Below are positions 35,327 through 44,657 of a stretch of 64,000 nt of DNA, in pieces (the stretch's first letter is position 1; every line of letters begins with the position of its first letter). Source of the DNA: Salinivibrio sp. ES.052 (GTDB lineage: Bacteria > Pseudomonadota > Gammaproteobacteria > Enterobacterales > Vibrionaceae); assembly GCF_900141775.1 (NCBI RefSeq), contig NZ_FSRI01000001.1, positions 900,251 to 964,250 on the forward strand. The letters run 5' to 3'. A model generated the notes under the pieces. The model was not told where the DNA came from and searched no databases. It saw nothing but the letters and a program-made list of their open reading frames with translations. The translations under genes were made by a program, and so were the position numbers.

Positions 35327-36064
35327 ATGAAGTCACTCATTGCCGCCAGCTTGCTGGTTTTTTCAACCACTACAATCGCTGCAAGCTTGGGCGATCTAGA
35401 TTATATTACAGAAGTGTATCCGCCGTTTAACTATGAAGAGCGTGGAGAGTTGAAAGGGATTGCGGTTGATTTTCTTGAAGCTGCGACGGCCGCTGCAGGC
35501 GATCCGGTTAGCCGCGATCAAGTGAAAATCCAGCCATGGGCACGTGGTTATGCCACGACACTCTCAGAGCCTAATACGGTACTGTTTTCAACCACTCGGA
35601 CGGATGAACGGGAAGATAAGTTTAAATGGGTAGGGCCGATTACAGACACCAAAATTGTGGTCTGGGCACCAAAGAGTAAAGGGATCACCATCGACAGTGC
35701 AAGTGACTTTGCCAATTATAAAGTTGGCGTTGTACGAGATGACGTTGGTGAGCACTTGTTACGCTCAATGGGTGTCGATGAAGGCACACTACGTCTATCA
35801 CCAAAAGCTGATTTGTTAGCGAAACAGCTAGCCGCTGGACGTGTAGATATGTGGGCTTACGAGGAAAACGTCAGTGCCTTTATCATGAGCCAAAACAATA
35901 TTGATACCAGCCAGTTTGAAGTGGTTCATGTCTTGGATGAGTCTCAGCTCTACTATAGCTTTAGCAACAACACGCCAGACAGCTATGTTGAAAAGCTACA
36001 AGCTGGCATTGATCAAGCGACCGCAGATGGCACGCTTGAGGAAATCAAAAGCAAGTATAAGTAG
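35327..36064 (+). CDS. Orphan periplasmic solute-binding protein (family 3)
   Basis: A 245-residue exported protein. Residues 1-18 form a signal peptide ending near TIA-A. The mature part shows the family 3 binding-protein pattern: ITEVYPPFNYEERGELKGIAVDF, FKWVGPI, and a late EEIKSKY. Family members bind amino acids or other small polar ligands for ABC import or sensing. No permease or ATPase gene is nearby, so it either serves a distant transporter or delivers ligand to a sensor. The start has an AGAGGTAGTCCA upstream, with GAGG about eight bases away. It is monocistronic with a terminator. Confidence 0.85.
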   Translation: MKSLIAASLLVFSTTTIAASLGDLDYITEVYPPFNYEERGELKGIAVDFLEAATAAAGDPVSRDQVKIQPWARGYATTLSEPNTVLFSTTRTDEREDKFKWVGPITDTKIVVWAPKSKGITIDSASDFANYKVGVVRDDVGEHLLRSMGVDEGTLRLSPKADLLAKQLAAGRVDMWAYEENVSAFIMSQNNIDTSQFEVVHVLDESQLYYSFSNNTPDSYVEKLQAGIDQATADGTLEEIKSKYK

Positions 36065-36120
36065 CGTAGCGCGATTGTTGTCACGAAAAAAGCGCTTAGA
36101 GTAACCAGTCTTAGTGAATA

Positions 36121-36147
36121 AAAACGGGCCAGACAGGCCCGTTTTTT
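36121..36147. terminator. Terminator between the solute-binding protein gene and yajQ
   Basis: A 10-bp perfect stem AAAACGGGCC/GGCCCGTTTT with loop AGACA; A- and T-runs on both sides allow use in both directions by the convergent genes. Confidence 0.88.
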
Positions 36148-36172
36148 AGCGTATTGAGAAAACTACTCAAGA

Positions 36173-36655
36173 TCAGTCACGAAAATTCTCAAATTGGAAA
36201 GGCTGTTCAAAGTCACTTTCTTTAATCAGCTGGATCACGGCTTGTAAATCATCACGCTTTTTCCCAGTCACGCGTACTTGCTCACCTTGTATCTGGGTTT
36301 GCACCTTCATCTTGGCGTCTTTGATCGCTTTGGTAAGTTTTTTTGCGACTGGTGTTTCGATGCCATTTTTGAACTTCACCTGTTGCGAGAAGCTTTTACC
36401 AGAATGCACCATGTCTTGAATGTCCATCGCACGTGCATCAACACCACGCTTTGCTAAATTACTGCGTAACATGTCCATCATTTGGTTAACCTGAAAGTCC
36501 GCCTCGGCAGTCACTTTTACGGTTTCTTTATCGAGTTCAAAGCTGGCCTCTACACCACGAAAATCAAAGCGAGTTGCCAGCTCACGGTTGGCGTTATCCA
36601 CTGCATTTTTAAGCTCAACGTTGTCAATTTCAGAGACAATATCAAATGAAGGCAT
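36173..36655 (-). CDS. yajQ: YajQ family nucleotide-binding protein
   Basis: A 160-residue protein with the YajQ hallmark start [31 protein letters not shown] and the C-terminal [16 protein letters not shown]. The family consists of two small RNP-like folds and binds nucleic acids or nucleotides; some members bind cyclic-di-GMP and act as effectors with transcription factors. What this one binds is not shown by sequence. AGGA lies seven bases before the start. It follows the DAHP synthase gene on the same strand after 52 bases, so they may share a transcript. Confidence 0.94.
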   Translation of the reverse strand: MPSFDIVSEIDNVELKNAVDNANRELATRFDFRGVEASFELDKETVKVTAEADFQVNQMMDMLRSNLAKRGVDARAMDIQDMVHSGKSFSQQVKFKNGIETPVAKKLTKAIKDAKMKVQTQIQGEQVRVTGKKRDDLQAVIQLIKESDFEQPFQFENFRD

Positions 36656-36707
36656 AGTCTTTTCCTAATTGGGGCATGAGTCAGTCACGCCGATAAATCG
36701 TCAGTCG

Positions 36708-37763
36708 TTATATGTTGTTGCGTGCCGATACAGCGCCAGCAAGTTGTTCGAGCAAGCGTTCTGTATCTGTCCAGCCTAAACAGGGGTCAGTGATTGACTG
36801 GCCATAAACGCGTGATTCGGCGTTCCCCATGGCTTGATTCCCTTCTTGTAAGAAGCTTTCGGCCATGATGCCAGCAATCGCTTGTTCGCCATTACAGATC
36901 TGTGCGGCAACATCCGCGCAAACATCCAGCTGGCGGCGATGTTGTTTTTGGCAATTACCGTGGCTGAAGTCTACCACAAGCTTGGCGGGTAACCCGAAAC
37001 CGCTTAGCGTTTGCGCGGCCGCTTTCACATCGTCGGCGTAATAATTGGGATGATGACCACCTCGTAAAATGACATGTCCATCAGGGTTACCCGCAGTGCG
37101 ATAAATGGTCATGCGGCCATGTTTGTCGGGTGAGCAGAAAAGGTGAGACTCTCTGCTGGCGCGAATGGCATCAACTGCAATACGGATGTTGCCGTCTGTG
37201 CCATTTTTAAAGCCGACCGGGCTGGAGAGTGCAGAGGCCATTTCACGATGAATTTGTGATTCTGTCGTGCGGGCGCCAATGGCCCCCCAGCTGATCAAGT
37301 CAGCGATATACTGGCCGGTGATCATATCAAGGAATTCAGTGGCGGTAGGCAGCCCCATTTTGTTAATGTCCAACAGCAGCTCTCGTGCAGTGAATAGCCC
37401 AGCACGAATATCACCGCTACCATCAAGGTGTGGATCGTTGATCAGGCCTTTCCAGCCGACCACCGTCCGTGGCTTTTCAAAATACGTGCGCATCACCACC
37501 AATAATTGGTCGCTGTACTTATCGGCGAGCGGTTTAAGCTTGGCTGCGTAATCACGGGCCGCGTCGGGATCATGAACAGAGCAGGGACCAACAATCACCA
37601 GAAGCCTGGTATCGTCGCCATTAAGAATACGACTGATCGCCTGTCGTGCGGAAGTGATATGGTGAGCAACATTGTCGCTGATGGGGTGGGCAGCTTCCAC
37701 CTCTGCAGGCGTAGGCATGGTATCCACCACGCGTGTTCGAAGCTCATCGGTTTTCAGTGGCAT
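36708..37763 (-). CDS. aroH: DAHP synthase, AroH (Trp-sensitive) type
   Basis: A 351-residue class I 3-deoxy-7-phosphoheptulonate synthase, the first step of aromatic amino acid synthesis. Substrate and metal motifs GPCSVHD, FEKPRTVVGWKG, GAIGARTTESQ, GFKNGTDG and VDFSHGNCQKQ are all present. Among the three E. coli isozymes it resembles AroH most (VMRTYFEKPRTVVGWKGLI, LPTATEFLDM.TGQ and HGNCQKQHRRQL), and the adjacent selO gene reproduces the E. coli ydiU-aroH order. Tryptophan sensitivity is therefore the best guess but not proven. I saw no TrpR-like operator upstream. GAGGAAGG precedes the start. Confidence 0.9.
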   Translation of the reverse strand: MPLKTDELRTRVVDTMPTPAEVEAAHPISDNVAHHITSARQAISRILNGDDTRLLVIVGPCSVHDPDAARDYAAKLKPLADKYSDQLLVVMRTYFEKPRTVVGWKGLINDPHLDGSGDIRAGLFTARELLLDINKMGLPTATEFLDMITGQYIADLISWGAIGARTTESQIHREMASALSSPVGFKNGTDGNIRIAVDAIRASRESHLFCSPDKHGRMTIYRTAGNPDGHVILRGGHHPNYYADDVKAAAQTLSGFGLPAKLVVDFSHGNCQKQHRRQLDVCADVAAQICNGEQAIAGIMAESFLQEGNQAMGNAESRVYGQSITDPCLGWTDTERLLEQLAGAVSARNNI

Positions 37764-37948
37764 AGAGGACAGCCTTCCTCACATCTTATTCTGTTGCGAA
37801 GCCAGTAAGATAGCAAAAAACGCCGCCTATGAAAGCATCAATGTGACATCTGTTGGATTTTTCTTGTCAGAGCGGTGATCACCGAGGCGTATTTTAGTGA
37901 ATTGATGATGAGCGCCTCAGTGGCAAATGACTCAGGCGCACGTTTAGG

Positions 37949-39418
37949 TTACGAGGAGCAGCTAAGGGTCATATCTTTCTCTTCATCAGCGGGACGCCGA
38001 GCAAGGGAGTCAAGCGCGGAATGTGACGCAAACGGGGAAGCCAGTACTGTCATCAAATTGTGAGTTGGTTGCATGTCACCTTGTTCTGCCGCCTCTATCG
38101 CTTGCTGTGCCAAATAGTTACGCAGAATAAACTTGGGATTGGTCGTCTGCATACAAGCAAGGCGAGTATCATCGTCAAGGTGCGCTATCCGCTGGTGATA
38201 ATCAGTGATCCACTCCGTCAACGTATCAACATCGGACACTAGGTCGTTAAATTGATTCAGCGTATTGGCGCTTAACAGCGTGTCTTGTTTGATGTCACTG
38301 AGTCTGCGGAAGAAAAGGGTATAATCGACCCGCTCCGACTCGAGCAATGAGAAGAGGGCGTTGAATAAAGCGCTATCTCCTTGCTGTGCATCGGAGAGCC
38401 CCAGTTTGTCGCGCATGGCTTTGCTGTAAGCCACCTGGAGATGGTGTTCATAACCGCCGAGAATGTCGTTAATCACGTCACTTTCAAGCAGTGGGGTAAA
38501 GGCGTAGCCAAGCGCAGAGAGGTTCCATAGCGCGATAGCAGGCTGCTGATTAAAGGCATATCGCCCCGTGTAATCAGTGTGGTTACAAATATTGTTCGGG
38601 TTGAAATCATCCAAAAAAGCATAGGGGCCATAATCGAAGGTCTGGCCTAAAATCGACATATTGTCGGTATTCATGACACCATGGTTAAAACCAACCGCTT
38701 GCCACTTGGCAATCATTTCTGCCGTGCGCTCGACAATTTCTTGTAGCAATGCGGCATAAGGTTTCTCGGCCTCGGCAAGCTCAGGAAAATGGCGTGCAAT
38801 GACATAGTCGGCCAGCGTACCCAGTGCATCGTGCTGTTGGCTGTAAAACAAGTACTCAAAATGGCCGAAACGCACGTGGCTTTCCGAGACCCGAAGTAAG
38901 GTCGCGGCCGTCTCGATGCGCTCGCGCATCACCGGGGTATCGCTGGTGGCCATGGCTAATGCCTGCGTGGTAGGGATGTTGAGTCCCTTCATGGCCGCGC
39001 TCGCGAGATACTCACGGAGGGTGGAACGTAACACCGCACGCCCGTCGCCGTGGCGGCTATAGGGGGTTTTTCCCGCCCCTTTTAAATGCCAATCCCAGAG
39101 TGTGCCATTATCATCACGCCACTCTCCCAATAACACCCCACGACCATCACCGAGCTCAGGGTTGTATTGGCCGAATTGGTGCCCTGTGTATTTCATTGCA
39201 AAGGGTTTGCGGCCCGCAAGCGGCGCCTCCGCAGACAGAATTGCGCGAAAGCGTTCACTGTGAATGTCTGCCGTTGTTAAGCCGAGTTCATCAGCTAGCG
39301 CGGCGTTGTATGTTAGAAGCCGGCCGTTGTCCAAAGGCGTAGGGGTCACTGCTTTACCCAATGCGTTTCCTAATTGGCTAAAGCTAAACCGAATATGTTC
39401 ACCATCAAATACTGCCAT
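37949..39418 (-). CDS. selO: SelO/YdiU protein AMPylase (pseudokinase fold)
   Basis: A 489-residue SelO-family protein (E. coli 478). Landmarks are KYTGHQFGQYNPELGDGRG, KGAGKTPYSRHGDGRAVLRS (nucleotide binding), NHGVMNTDNMSI (catalytic region) and FDYGPYAFLDDF (metal binding). The C-terminus is CSS, the position where animal SelO has selenocysteine. SelO transfers AMP from ATP to Ser, Thr or Tyr of target proteins and takes part in redox stress responses. It is 185 bases upstream of aroH on the same strand, as in E. coli. A G-rich ribosome binding site precedes the start. Confidence 0.94.
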   Translation of the reverse strand: MAVFDGEHIRFSFSQLGNALGKAVTPTPLDNGRLLTYNAALADELGLTTADIHSERFRAILSAEAPLAGRKPFAMKYTGHQFGQYNPELGDGRGVLLGEWRDDNGTLWDWHLKGAGKTPYSRHGDGRAVLRSTLREYLASAAMKGLNIPTTQALAMATSDTPVMRERIETAATLLRVSESHVRFGHFEYLFYSQQHDALGTLADYVIARHFPELAEAEKPYAALLQEIVERTAEMIAKWQAVGFNHGVMNTDNMSILGQTFDYGPYAFLDDFNPNNICNHTDYTGRYAFNQQPAIALWNLSALGYAFTPLLESDVINDILGGYEHHLQVAYSKAMRDKLGLSDAQQGDSALFNALFSLLESERVDYTLFFRRLSDIKQDTLLSANTLNQFNDLVSDVDTLTEWITDYHQRIAHLDDDTRLACMQTTNPKFILRNYLAQQAIEAAEQGDMQPTHNLMTVLASPFASHSALDSLARRPADEEKDMTLSCSS

Positions 39419-39513
39419 GCATCCCCCTTTAGGTTAATCATTTAAGCCTAACAGCCTGGCAGCCGCTAACAAGGGATAGAATGTAGGGATATATCATGTT
39501 CTGCTATAACGCC

Positions 39514-42500
39514 TCATGTGTTTTCGCCCTCCGATTCGTCACCAGATGTATCAATACGAAACAACCAACTATAAAGCACGGGTGTCATTACCAACGTCAG
39601 TATGGTGCCGACGATTAACCCGAAAGCAATACTCACCGACAGGCCATAAAAAAGCACGTCTTTGCTAATAATGAGAGGCATCAAGCCCACGATGGTGGTC
39701 ACTGTGGTGATGGTGATCGGCCGAAGGCGCCGCGAGCAGGCAATGATAATGGCATCACGATCTGACGTATTTCTCATCCCTCGCTCAATGTCTATCCGCT
39801 CGATCATCACAATCGCATTGTTGACAATAATGCCGGCCAATGCCAATAGGCTAAGAATAACCATAAAACTGAATGATGCCTTCATGATGGTGAGACCTAT
39901 ACCCACCCCGATAATAACCAATGGAATGGTTAATAAGATAATGATAGGCCTTCTATATCCATTGAATTGTGCGACAAGCAGAAGCAGACACAGGGCAATA
40001 CAGAGGGGGAAGCCAGCGAATATTGCGGCTCGGCCCACTTTGGCATCTTTGACAATGCCATCAAATTCAATGTGATGACCTGGAGCCAGCTGGGCGCGCA
40101 GGGCGTCGAGCTGGGGTTGAAGTATTGGTGCCATATCCTCGGGAGACATCGTTAGGTTACGTGCTTCAACCGTAATGGTTGGCTCCAGATCCTCACGGTG
40201 GATCACGCTAAAATCTGACACCATGTCAATGGTGGCAACTTGTGCAAGGGGGATCGGAGTATCAGCACCGCTGGACCAAATGGGGACATCTTTTAGCCGA
40301 GCCGGATTGCGCCGTTCAGGTTCCATCGCGCGAAGTAGAATCGGAAACACATCATTGTTATCACGGAATGCTGACAATGTTTGACCATTATAAAAGCGTG
40401 CCAGTGACTCACTCACATCTGTCGATGTAACCCCTGCTTGGTGCGCCAAATGCTGTTCAATATTGACTTGCACTCGATTGACGGGGTTATACCAATTGCT
40501 CCAGATATCAATGGTATGAGGAATGTTTTCCAAGGTGTGTTCAAGTTTTTTCGCTTGTTCAACGAGGTAGGCTTTGTCTGGCCCTTTGACCTGAATTTGA
40601 ATCACATTAGGGTCTGAGGGGCCGAGGAACATACCTGATACCCGGGTTTCCACGTCGTCAAAGCGTTGTCGAAAGTTCTCTCTTAGCCGTGGAATAGCTT
40701 CATTAACCGCTTGTTTGTTCCTGGCATTGACCACGATAAAACCGACATTGGGTGCTGGGTCTAACGGCGCGAGAGAGAGAACAAATCGTGGGCCACCAAA
40801 GCCGACATACGCGGCAAGATCGCCAAGTCTAGGGTAGCGTGTTCTATCTTGAATCATCGCCATCATCTCCGTGATACGGGCGGATGTGGTTTGTGATGAA
40901 CTCCCCGCAGGTAAATTGACGTAGATAAGCACTTGAGCGCGATCACTGTCAGGGAAAAATTTGGCGGGAGTACTTTTGATGAGGTAACCGCCAGCGGGCA
41001 GTAAGGCGAACATGATAATGACGAAGACAAGGCGGTGGCGTAACACCGCTTTGAGCAACACCGCATAATAGCCCTCTATTCGGTTAAAAAGTGACAAAGA
41101 AGGGCGGGGGGCGATGCTGGGTGACAAACTAGGGGGCGGTAAAAACAAGTAGCAAAGCGTCGGTGTCACTGTCATCGCCAGTAGCCACGATACGGTCAAA
41201 GAAATTGCAATCACTAAGGATATGTTGCGTGTGTACTCACCCGAGGGGTGCTCGGCCATCATGAGGGGTAAAAATACCAAGATAGTCGTTAAAGACGAGG
41301 AAAGTAGCGGCAGTGCGAGTTCACTACCTGTTTCTTTTAGTGCGAGGGCTCTATCTTGGGTTTCTGCAAGCGTGCGCTTAAAGTTTTCGGCGATGACGAC
41401 ACCGTTATCGACAAGTAAGCCGAGTGCGATCACTAGTGTGGCTAAACTCATCCGTTCGAGTGTCATCTCGAGAAAGTACATGATGGCGAGCGTGGTTAGC
41501 ATGACGGCCGGGACAATGGCGCCGACAATCAATCCGGTTTTGACACCGAGAAACAGAATAACCACGCCGAGCACGATAGCGAGTGTTTGAATGACGTTTG
41601 CAGACACGCCATATACCGCGTTTTCCACTTGATCGGCTTGCCAGGTAATCCGATCGAGGTTCACCCCAACAGGAAGGCTCTGCTTGACGTCTGCAATTAC
41701 CTTGTCTGCCTGTCGAGCATAATTCAACACGCTTTGTTCAGGTTGCATCATCATTGACAGCACAATCGCTGGCTTACCATTAAAGTAAGCACGTCTCGGC
41801 GCAGGGTTGACATATCCTCGAGAAATATCTGCAATATTACCGAGTGCTATCTAACCCGCTTCATTGCCGTTTGGGATCAATACGTTACGGATGTCTTGGA
41901 TGGACGCAAACTCACCACTTGATGAAATCGCCAGTGTGGTATCTTCGATGTGGATACGGCCACTTGGGCTCAAGGTGTTTTGACTGGCGATTGCCTTTGC
42001 AATGACGGAAGGGGAAAGCCCCAATGTTTCCATCTGAGAGAGTGACAGTTCCACGAATACTCGCTGCGGCACTCGACCAATAATGTCGATTTTCTGTGTA
42101 CCAGGTATCGTGAGTAATTGTTGTCGTGAATGGGCAGCGAAGTCATCCAGTTCGGCAAGTGAAAAGTCGTTGCCTGTCAATGCGAGAGTAATCACGGCGA
42201 CATCGCCAAAACTGTCGTTGACGCTTGGTTTACCGGCCTCTTTAGGTAGCGATGCTTTGTGTACCTCCTCTTCGAGCTCATCCCAGATTTGGTCAAGCTT
42301 TGTGAGTCTGTCGTAGGCTTTCACATAGATGATGGACTGCCCATCAGAGGAAATAGAGCGTATTTCGTCAACCCCGGTAATAGATAGCGCGGCTTCTTCC
42401 AAAGGCTGCGTGACGAGTGATTCGATACGGTTGGCGGTCAGGCCTGGTGCACTCGTGGTAACAATCGCCTCGCGAATGTGAATTTTAGGGTCTTCTCTGG

Positions 42501-42600
42501 CAGGAAGGGAAAAGTAACTGACTGCGCCAAATACCATTAAAACAAGGCTGACAAAGAAGATAACGGGGCGATACTGAAAAGCTAGTTGAGAGATATTCAT
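39514..42600 (-). pseudogene. RND efflux pump permease, interrupted by an in-frame TAG
   Basis: Two open segments, 41851-42600 (249 residues) and 39514-41763 (749 residues from its first ATG), lie in the same frame and together equal one RND permease of about 1028 residues. They are separated by a single TAG at 41851-41853; the 29 codons after it (LGNIADISRGYVNPAPRRAY and onward) continue the family sequence without a gap. The first part has the N-terminal helix and PN1-type porter, the second the DNGVVIAENFKR helix-4 region and the rest of the pump. The product should be truncated in the periplasmic domain and inactive unless the stop is read through or is a sequencing error. It follows the adaptor gene by 10 bases. 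Confidence 0.85.
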
Positions 42601-42610
42601 GCGCGAAGAC

Positions 42611-43741
42611 CTAGTGATTATAACGGGCTAGGTGAGCACCAGCGGTATAGACTTCTTGGTGCTCGCGGAGAAGATTGACGCCTTTGGCGACGACCCACTC
42701 ATCGACAGCTAATCCTGACAAGACTTCTACCTCAGTCTCCCTAAGCGCTCCCACTTTAATGATGCGTGCTTTAAGACGTGTTTTATTGGCGTCGGGCTGC
42801 TCAACAACGAAAACACGGGCATGGTTTTTATCAATCAGCTCGATGGCCGTTAATGGCACGACAGGGCGAGAATGGACACTTGGCAGATCCCATTGCAGCG
42901 AGACTGACATGCCTAGGTGGAAGGATGCCGGTGGTTCGATCAACTGAGCAATGACAGGAAATAACCCCAGTTGATTGGCCTCCATGCCAATCTGCGTAAC
43001 GTTGGCGCGGACGCTTTGTTCTATCAGTGACAAAGAGACAGTCGCTGTATCGCCCATTGAGAGGTGATCATGAATACGGCTGGGTACCCAGGTTTTAACT
43101 TCTATCTGTGATTGAGGGTTGGCCATTGCCGCTATCGGCTGCCCAGCCATGACCACTTCTGACTGTTCAACCAGTTGTTTGGTGATAAGGCCAGAAAAAG
43201 GGGCATAGAGAGAGGCTTTAGCGAGCTGACGTTGTGCTTTAGCCAGGCTCGCTTGGTGACGGGATAACTGTGCGGTGGCGCGCTCGAGCCTAGCTTCTGC
43301 TTCATCGACGGCCGAGGCGGAGGTGAGCTTTTGGGCGAACAGTGCTGCTAGCCGTTGATACTGGCGGGAGGCATCATTGCGCTCTATTTGGGCCGTTTTA
43401 AGGTTTGACTTTTCCACCTCCACATTGAGCTCAAGCGCTTGCGCATCAAGTCTGGCAAGTCGCTGACCTTTTTTTACTCGCTCACCTAACGCAAGTTCCA
43501 GAGTGCGGATTTTACCGCTGATTTCGAAGGAAAGGCTTGCTTGTTCAGCCGCCTGAATACGTCCACTGGCATATTGATGCTGCCCATCATGCGCCGCTTT
43601 TATTTGTATCACCTTGACAGTGCGAGGGGGAGGTGTGGCTGACGCTTGCTTGGGATCGCAAGCGCTGAGTAAGCCGATGACGATGAGCACCAACCCGCTA
43701 TATAACGCGAGTTGTATGGTTTGTTTAGTGATTATAGTCAT
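42611..43741 (-). CDS. RND efflux periplasmic adaptor lipoprotein
   Basis: A 376-residue membrane fusion protein. The N-terminal signal ends in the lipobox LLSAC (C27), so it is probably a lipoprotein anchored in the inner membrane. Then come the lipoyl half-motifs (ISGKIRTLELALGERVKKGQ and SLYAPFSGLI), a helical hairpin rich in Ala, Gln and Arg (about residues 95-170), and beta-barrel domains. It links an RND pump to an outer-membrane channel such as TolC, which is not encoded here. The start is ATG 43741 with GGGAG seven bases upstream; the frame opens earlier at 43825 inside the operator array. Its partner pump gene is broken. Confidence 0.9.
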   Translation of the reverse strand: MTIITKQTIQLALYSGLVLIVIGLLSACDPKQASATPPPRTVKVIQIKAAHDGQHQYASGRIQAAEQASLSFEISGKIRTLELALGERVKKGQRLARLDAQALELNVEVEKSNLKTAQIERNDASRQYQRLAALFAQKLTSASAVDEAEARLERATAQLSRHQASLAKAQRQLAKASLYAPFSGLITKQLVEQSEVVMAGQPIAAMANPQSQIEVKTWVPSRIHDHLSMGDTATVSLSLIEQSVRANVTQIGMEANQLGLFPVIAQLIEPPASFHLGMSVSLQWDLPSVHSRPVVPLTAIELIDKNHARVFVVEQPDANKTRLKARIIKVGALRETEVEVLSGLAVDEWVVAKGVNLLREHQEVYTAGAHLARYNH

Positions 43742-43797
43742 CGCGTTTCTCCCTCTACGACTTGCCTCAATAACGTCTCTGACGACCTGGCCATCAA

Positions 43798-43813
43798 ATG
43801 ACTCACTAGTCAT
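43798..43813. promoter_or_regulatory. TetR-type operator copy 1
   Basis: ATGACTCACTAGTCAT, arms ATGAC/GTCAT. It covers the predicted transcript start of the adaptor-pump operon. Confidence 0.65.
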
Positions 43814-43840
43814 AATATGACTCATTGGTCATTTTTACAA
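43812..43840 (-). promoter_or_regulatory. Predicted promoter of the RND adaptor-pump operon
   Basis: On the minus strand TTGTAA (43835-43840) and TATTAT (43812-43817) are 17 bases apart. Operator copy 2 lies almost wholly in the spacer. Confidence 0.6.
43817..43832. promoter_or_regulatory. TetR-type operator copy 2
   Basis: ATGACTCATTGGTCAT, the same arms ATGAC/GTCAT, starting 19 bases after copy 1 and sitting between the -35 and -10 boxes. Confidence 0.65.
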
Positions 43841-43855
43841 TGACCAGGTGGTCAT
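43840..43855. promoter_or_regulatory. TetR-type operator copy 3
   Basis: ATGACCAGGTGGTCAT, a 7+7 perfect palindrome with GG centre, starting 23 bases after copy 2, between the two divergent promoters. Confidence 0.7.
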
Positions 43856-43857
43856 TT

Positions 43858-43887
43858 TTGCAATGACTAGTCAGTCACTGGTACTGT
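43858..43887 (+). promoter_or_regulatory. Possible tetR promoter
   Basis: TTGCAA and TACTGT are separated by 18 bases; both boxes are imperfect. Operator copy 4 lies in the spacer, which would allow autorepression. Confidence 0.3.
43863..43878. promoter_or_regulatory. TetR-type operator copy 4
   Basis: ATGACTAGTCAGTCAC, the weakest copy (last base differs), again spaced 23 bases from the previous one; it contains the perfect 10-bp palindrome TGACTAGTCA. Confidence 0.55.
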
Positions 43888-43918
43888 TTAGGTTTGATAG
43901 CTTGGGTAAGGTGATGAT

Positions 43919-44548
43919 ATGGAGCAAGATTCAACAGCCTCTAAGGCGTTGTCCAGATCTCAGGTGAGACGGCAGCAAGATATTATTAACGCTGCGCTAG
44001 CCGCGTTTGATCAACATGGGTTTGAGCGAGCACGTATTGATGATATTGCCAAGCAAGCCGGGGTCGCGAAAGGTACGGTATATCTATATTTTAAAAACAA
44101 GGAGCAGCTTTTTCATGGTGTGGTACGGCATGTGGTAGAGCCCGCACTCGAGCAGGTAAAGCATGTTGCAGCGGGCGAGACAGACAGTGCCTCAGAGCGA
44201 CTGCGTCAGCAAGTCAACGCCTTTGGTCAGTTATTATCTGGTCATGACTTTCAGGTTATTTTAAGGCTGCTTATTTCTGAGGGGCCAAATAACCCAGCCA
44301 TTCGATCATTTTACTACCACAGCATTGTCGCCCCAGGGATGCGTGCTTTTCAGCAGTGCCTAAAAGAGGGTGAGGAAAAAGGTGAGTTTAAATCGGGTAC
44401 AGGGGATCTTTGTCCCCAACTCTTGGCAGGCGCGCCGATCGTATCCGCTGTCTGGCAAATTCTTTTTGCTGACTTTAGTCCGTTGGATATTCATACGTTG
44501 ATCAACCAACAGCTGGCAGTCTTTCTCGAGGGTGTATCCGTAACCTAA
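43919..44548 (+). CDS. TetR/AcrR family transcriptional regulator
   Basis: A 209-residue regulator. Residues about 21-65 form the TetR helix-turn-helix (IINAALAAFDQHGFERARID, then IAKQAGVAKGTVYLYFKNKEQLF), and a helical ligand-binding domain of the TetR_C type follows. It is divergent from the adaptor-pump operon, and the shared 177 bases hold four operator copies, so it very likely represses that operon and itself until an inducer, probably a toxic compound, binds. The inducer is unknown. The gene is intact although the pump it should control is broken. Confidence 0.92.
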   Translation: MEQDSTASKALSRSQVRRQQDIINAALAAFDQHGFERARIDDIAKQAGVAKGTVYLYFKNKEQLFHGVVRHVVEPALEQVKHVAAGETDSASERLRQQVNAFGQLLSGHDFQVILRLLISEGPNNPAIRSFYYHSIVAPGMRAFQQCLKEGEEKGEFKSGTGDLCPQLLAGAPIVSAVWQILFADFSPLDIHTLINQQLAVFLEGVSVT

Positions 44549-44657
44549 AGCTCACTCAGGCGTTTGACGATTTTTCCATCGACTAGGCCAATAAGAGACG
44601 CAAGTTAAACGCAAATTGCGTATACTCACGGGCATTATTTTCTACAGCGCTGAGACA

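Noticed and set aside
36708-37948. TrpR operator or trp leader peptide upstream of aroH
   Set aside because: No GTACTAGT-like palindrome and no run of Trp codons in the 185 bases before the gene.
39514-41763. Treating the 749-codon segment as a complete separate transporter gene
   Set aside because: It lacks the N-terminal helix and first porter subdomain, has no start signal, and continues in frame from the segment before the TAG.
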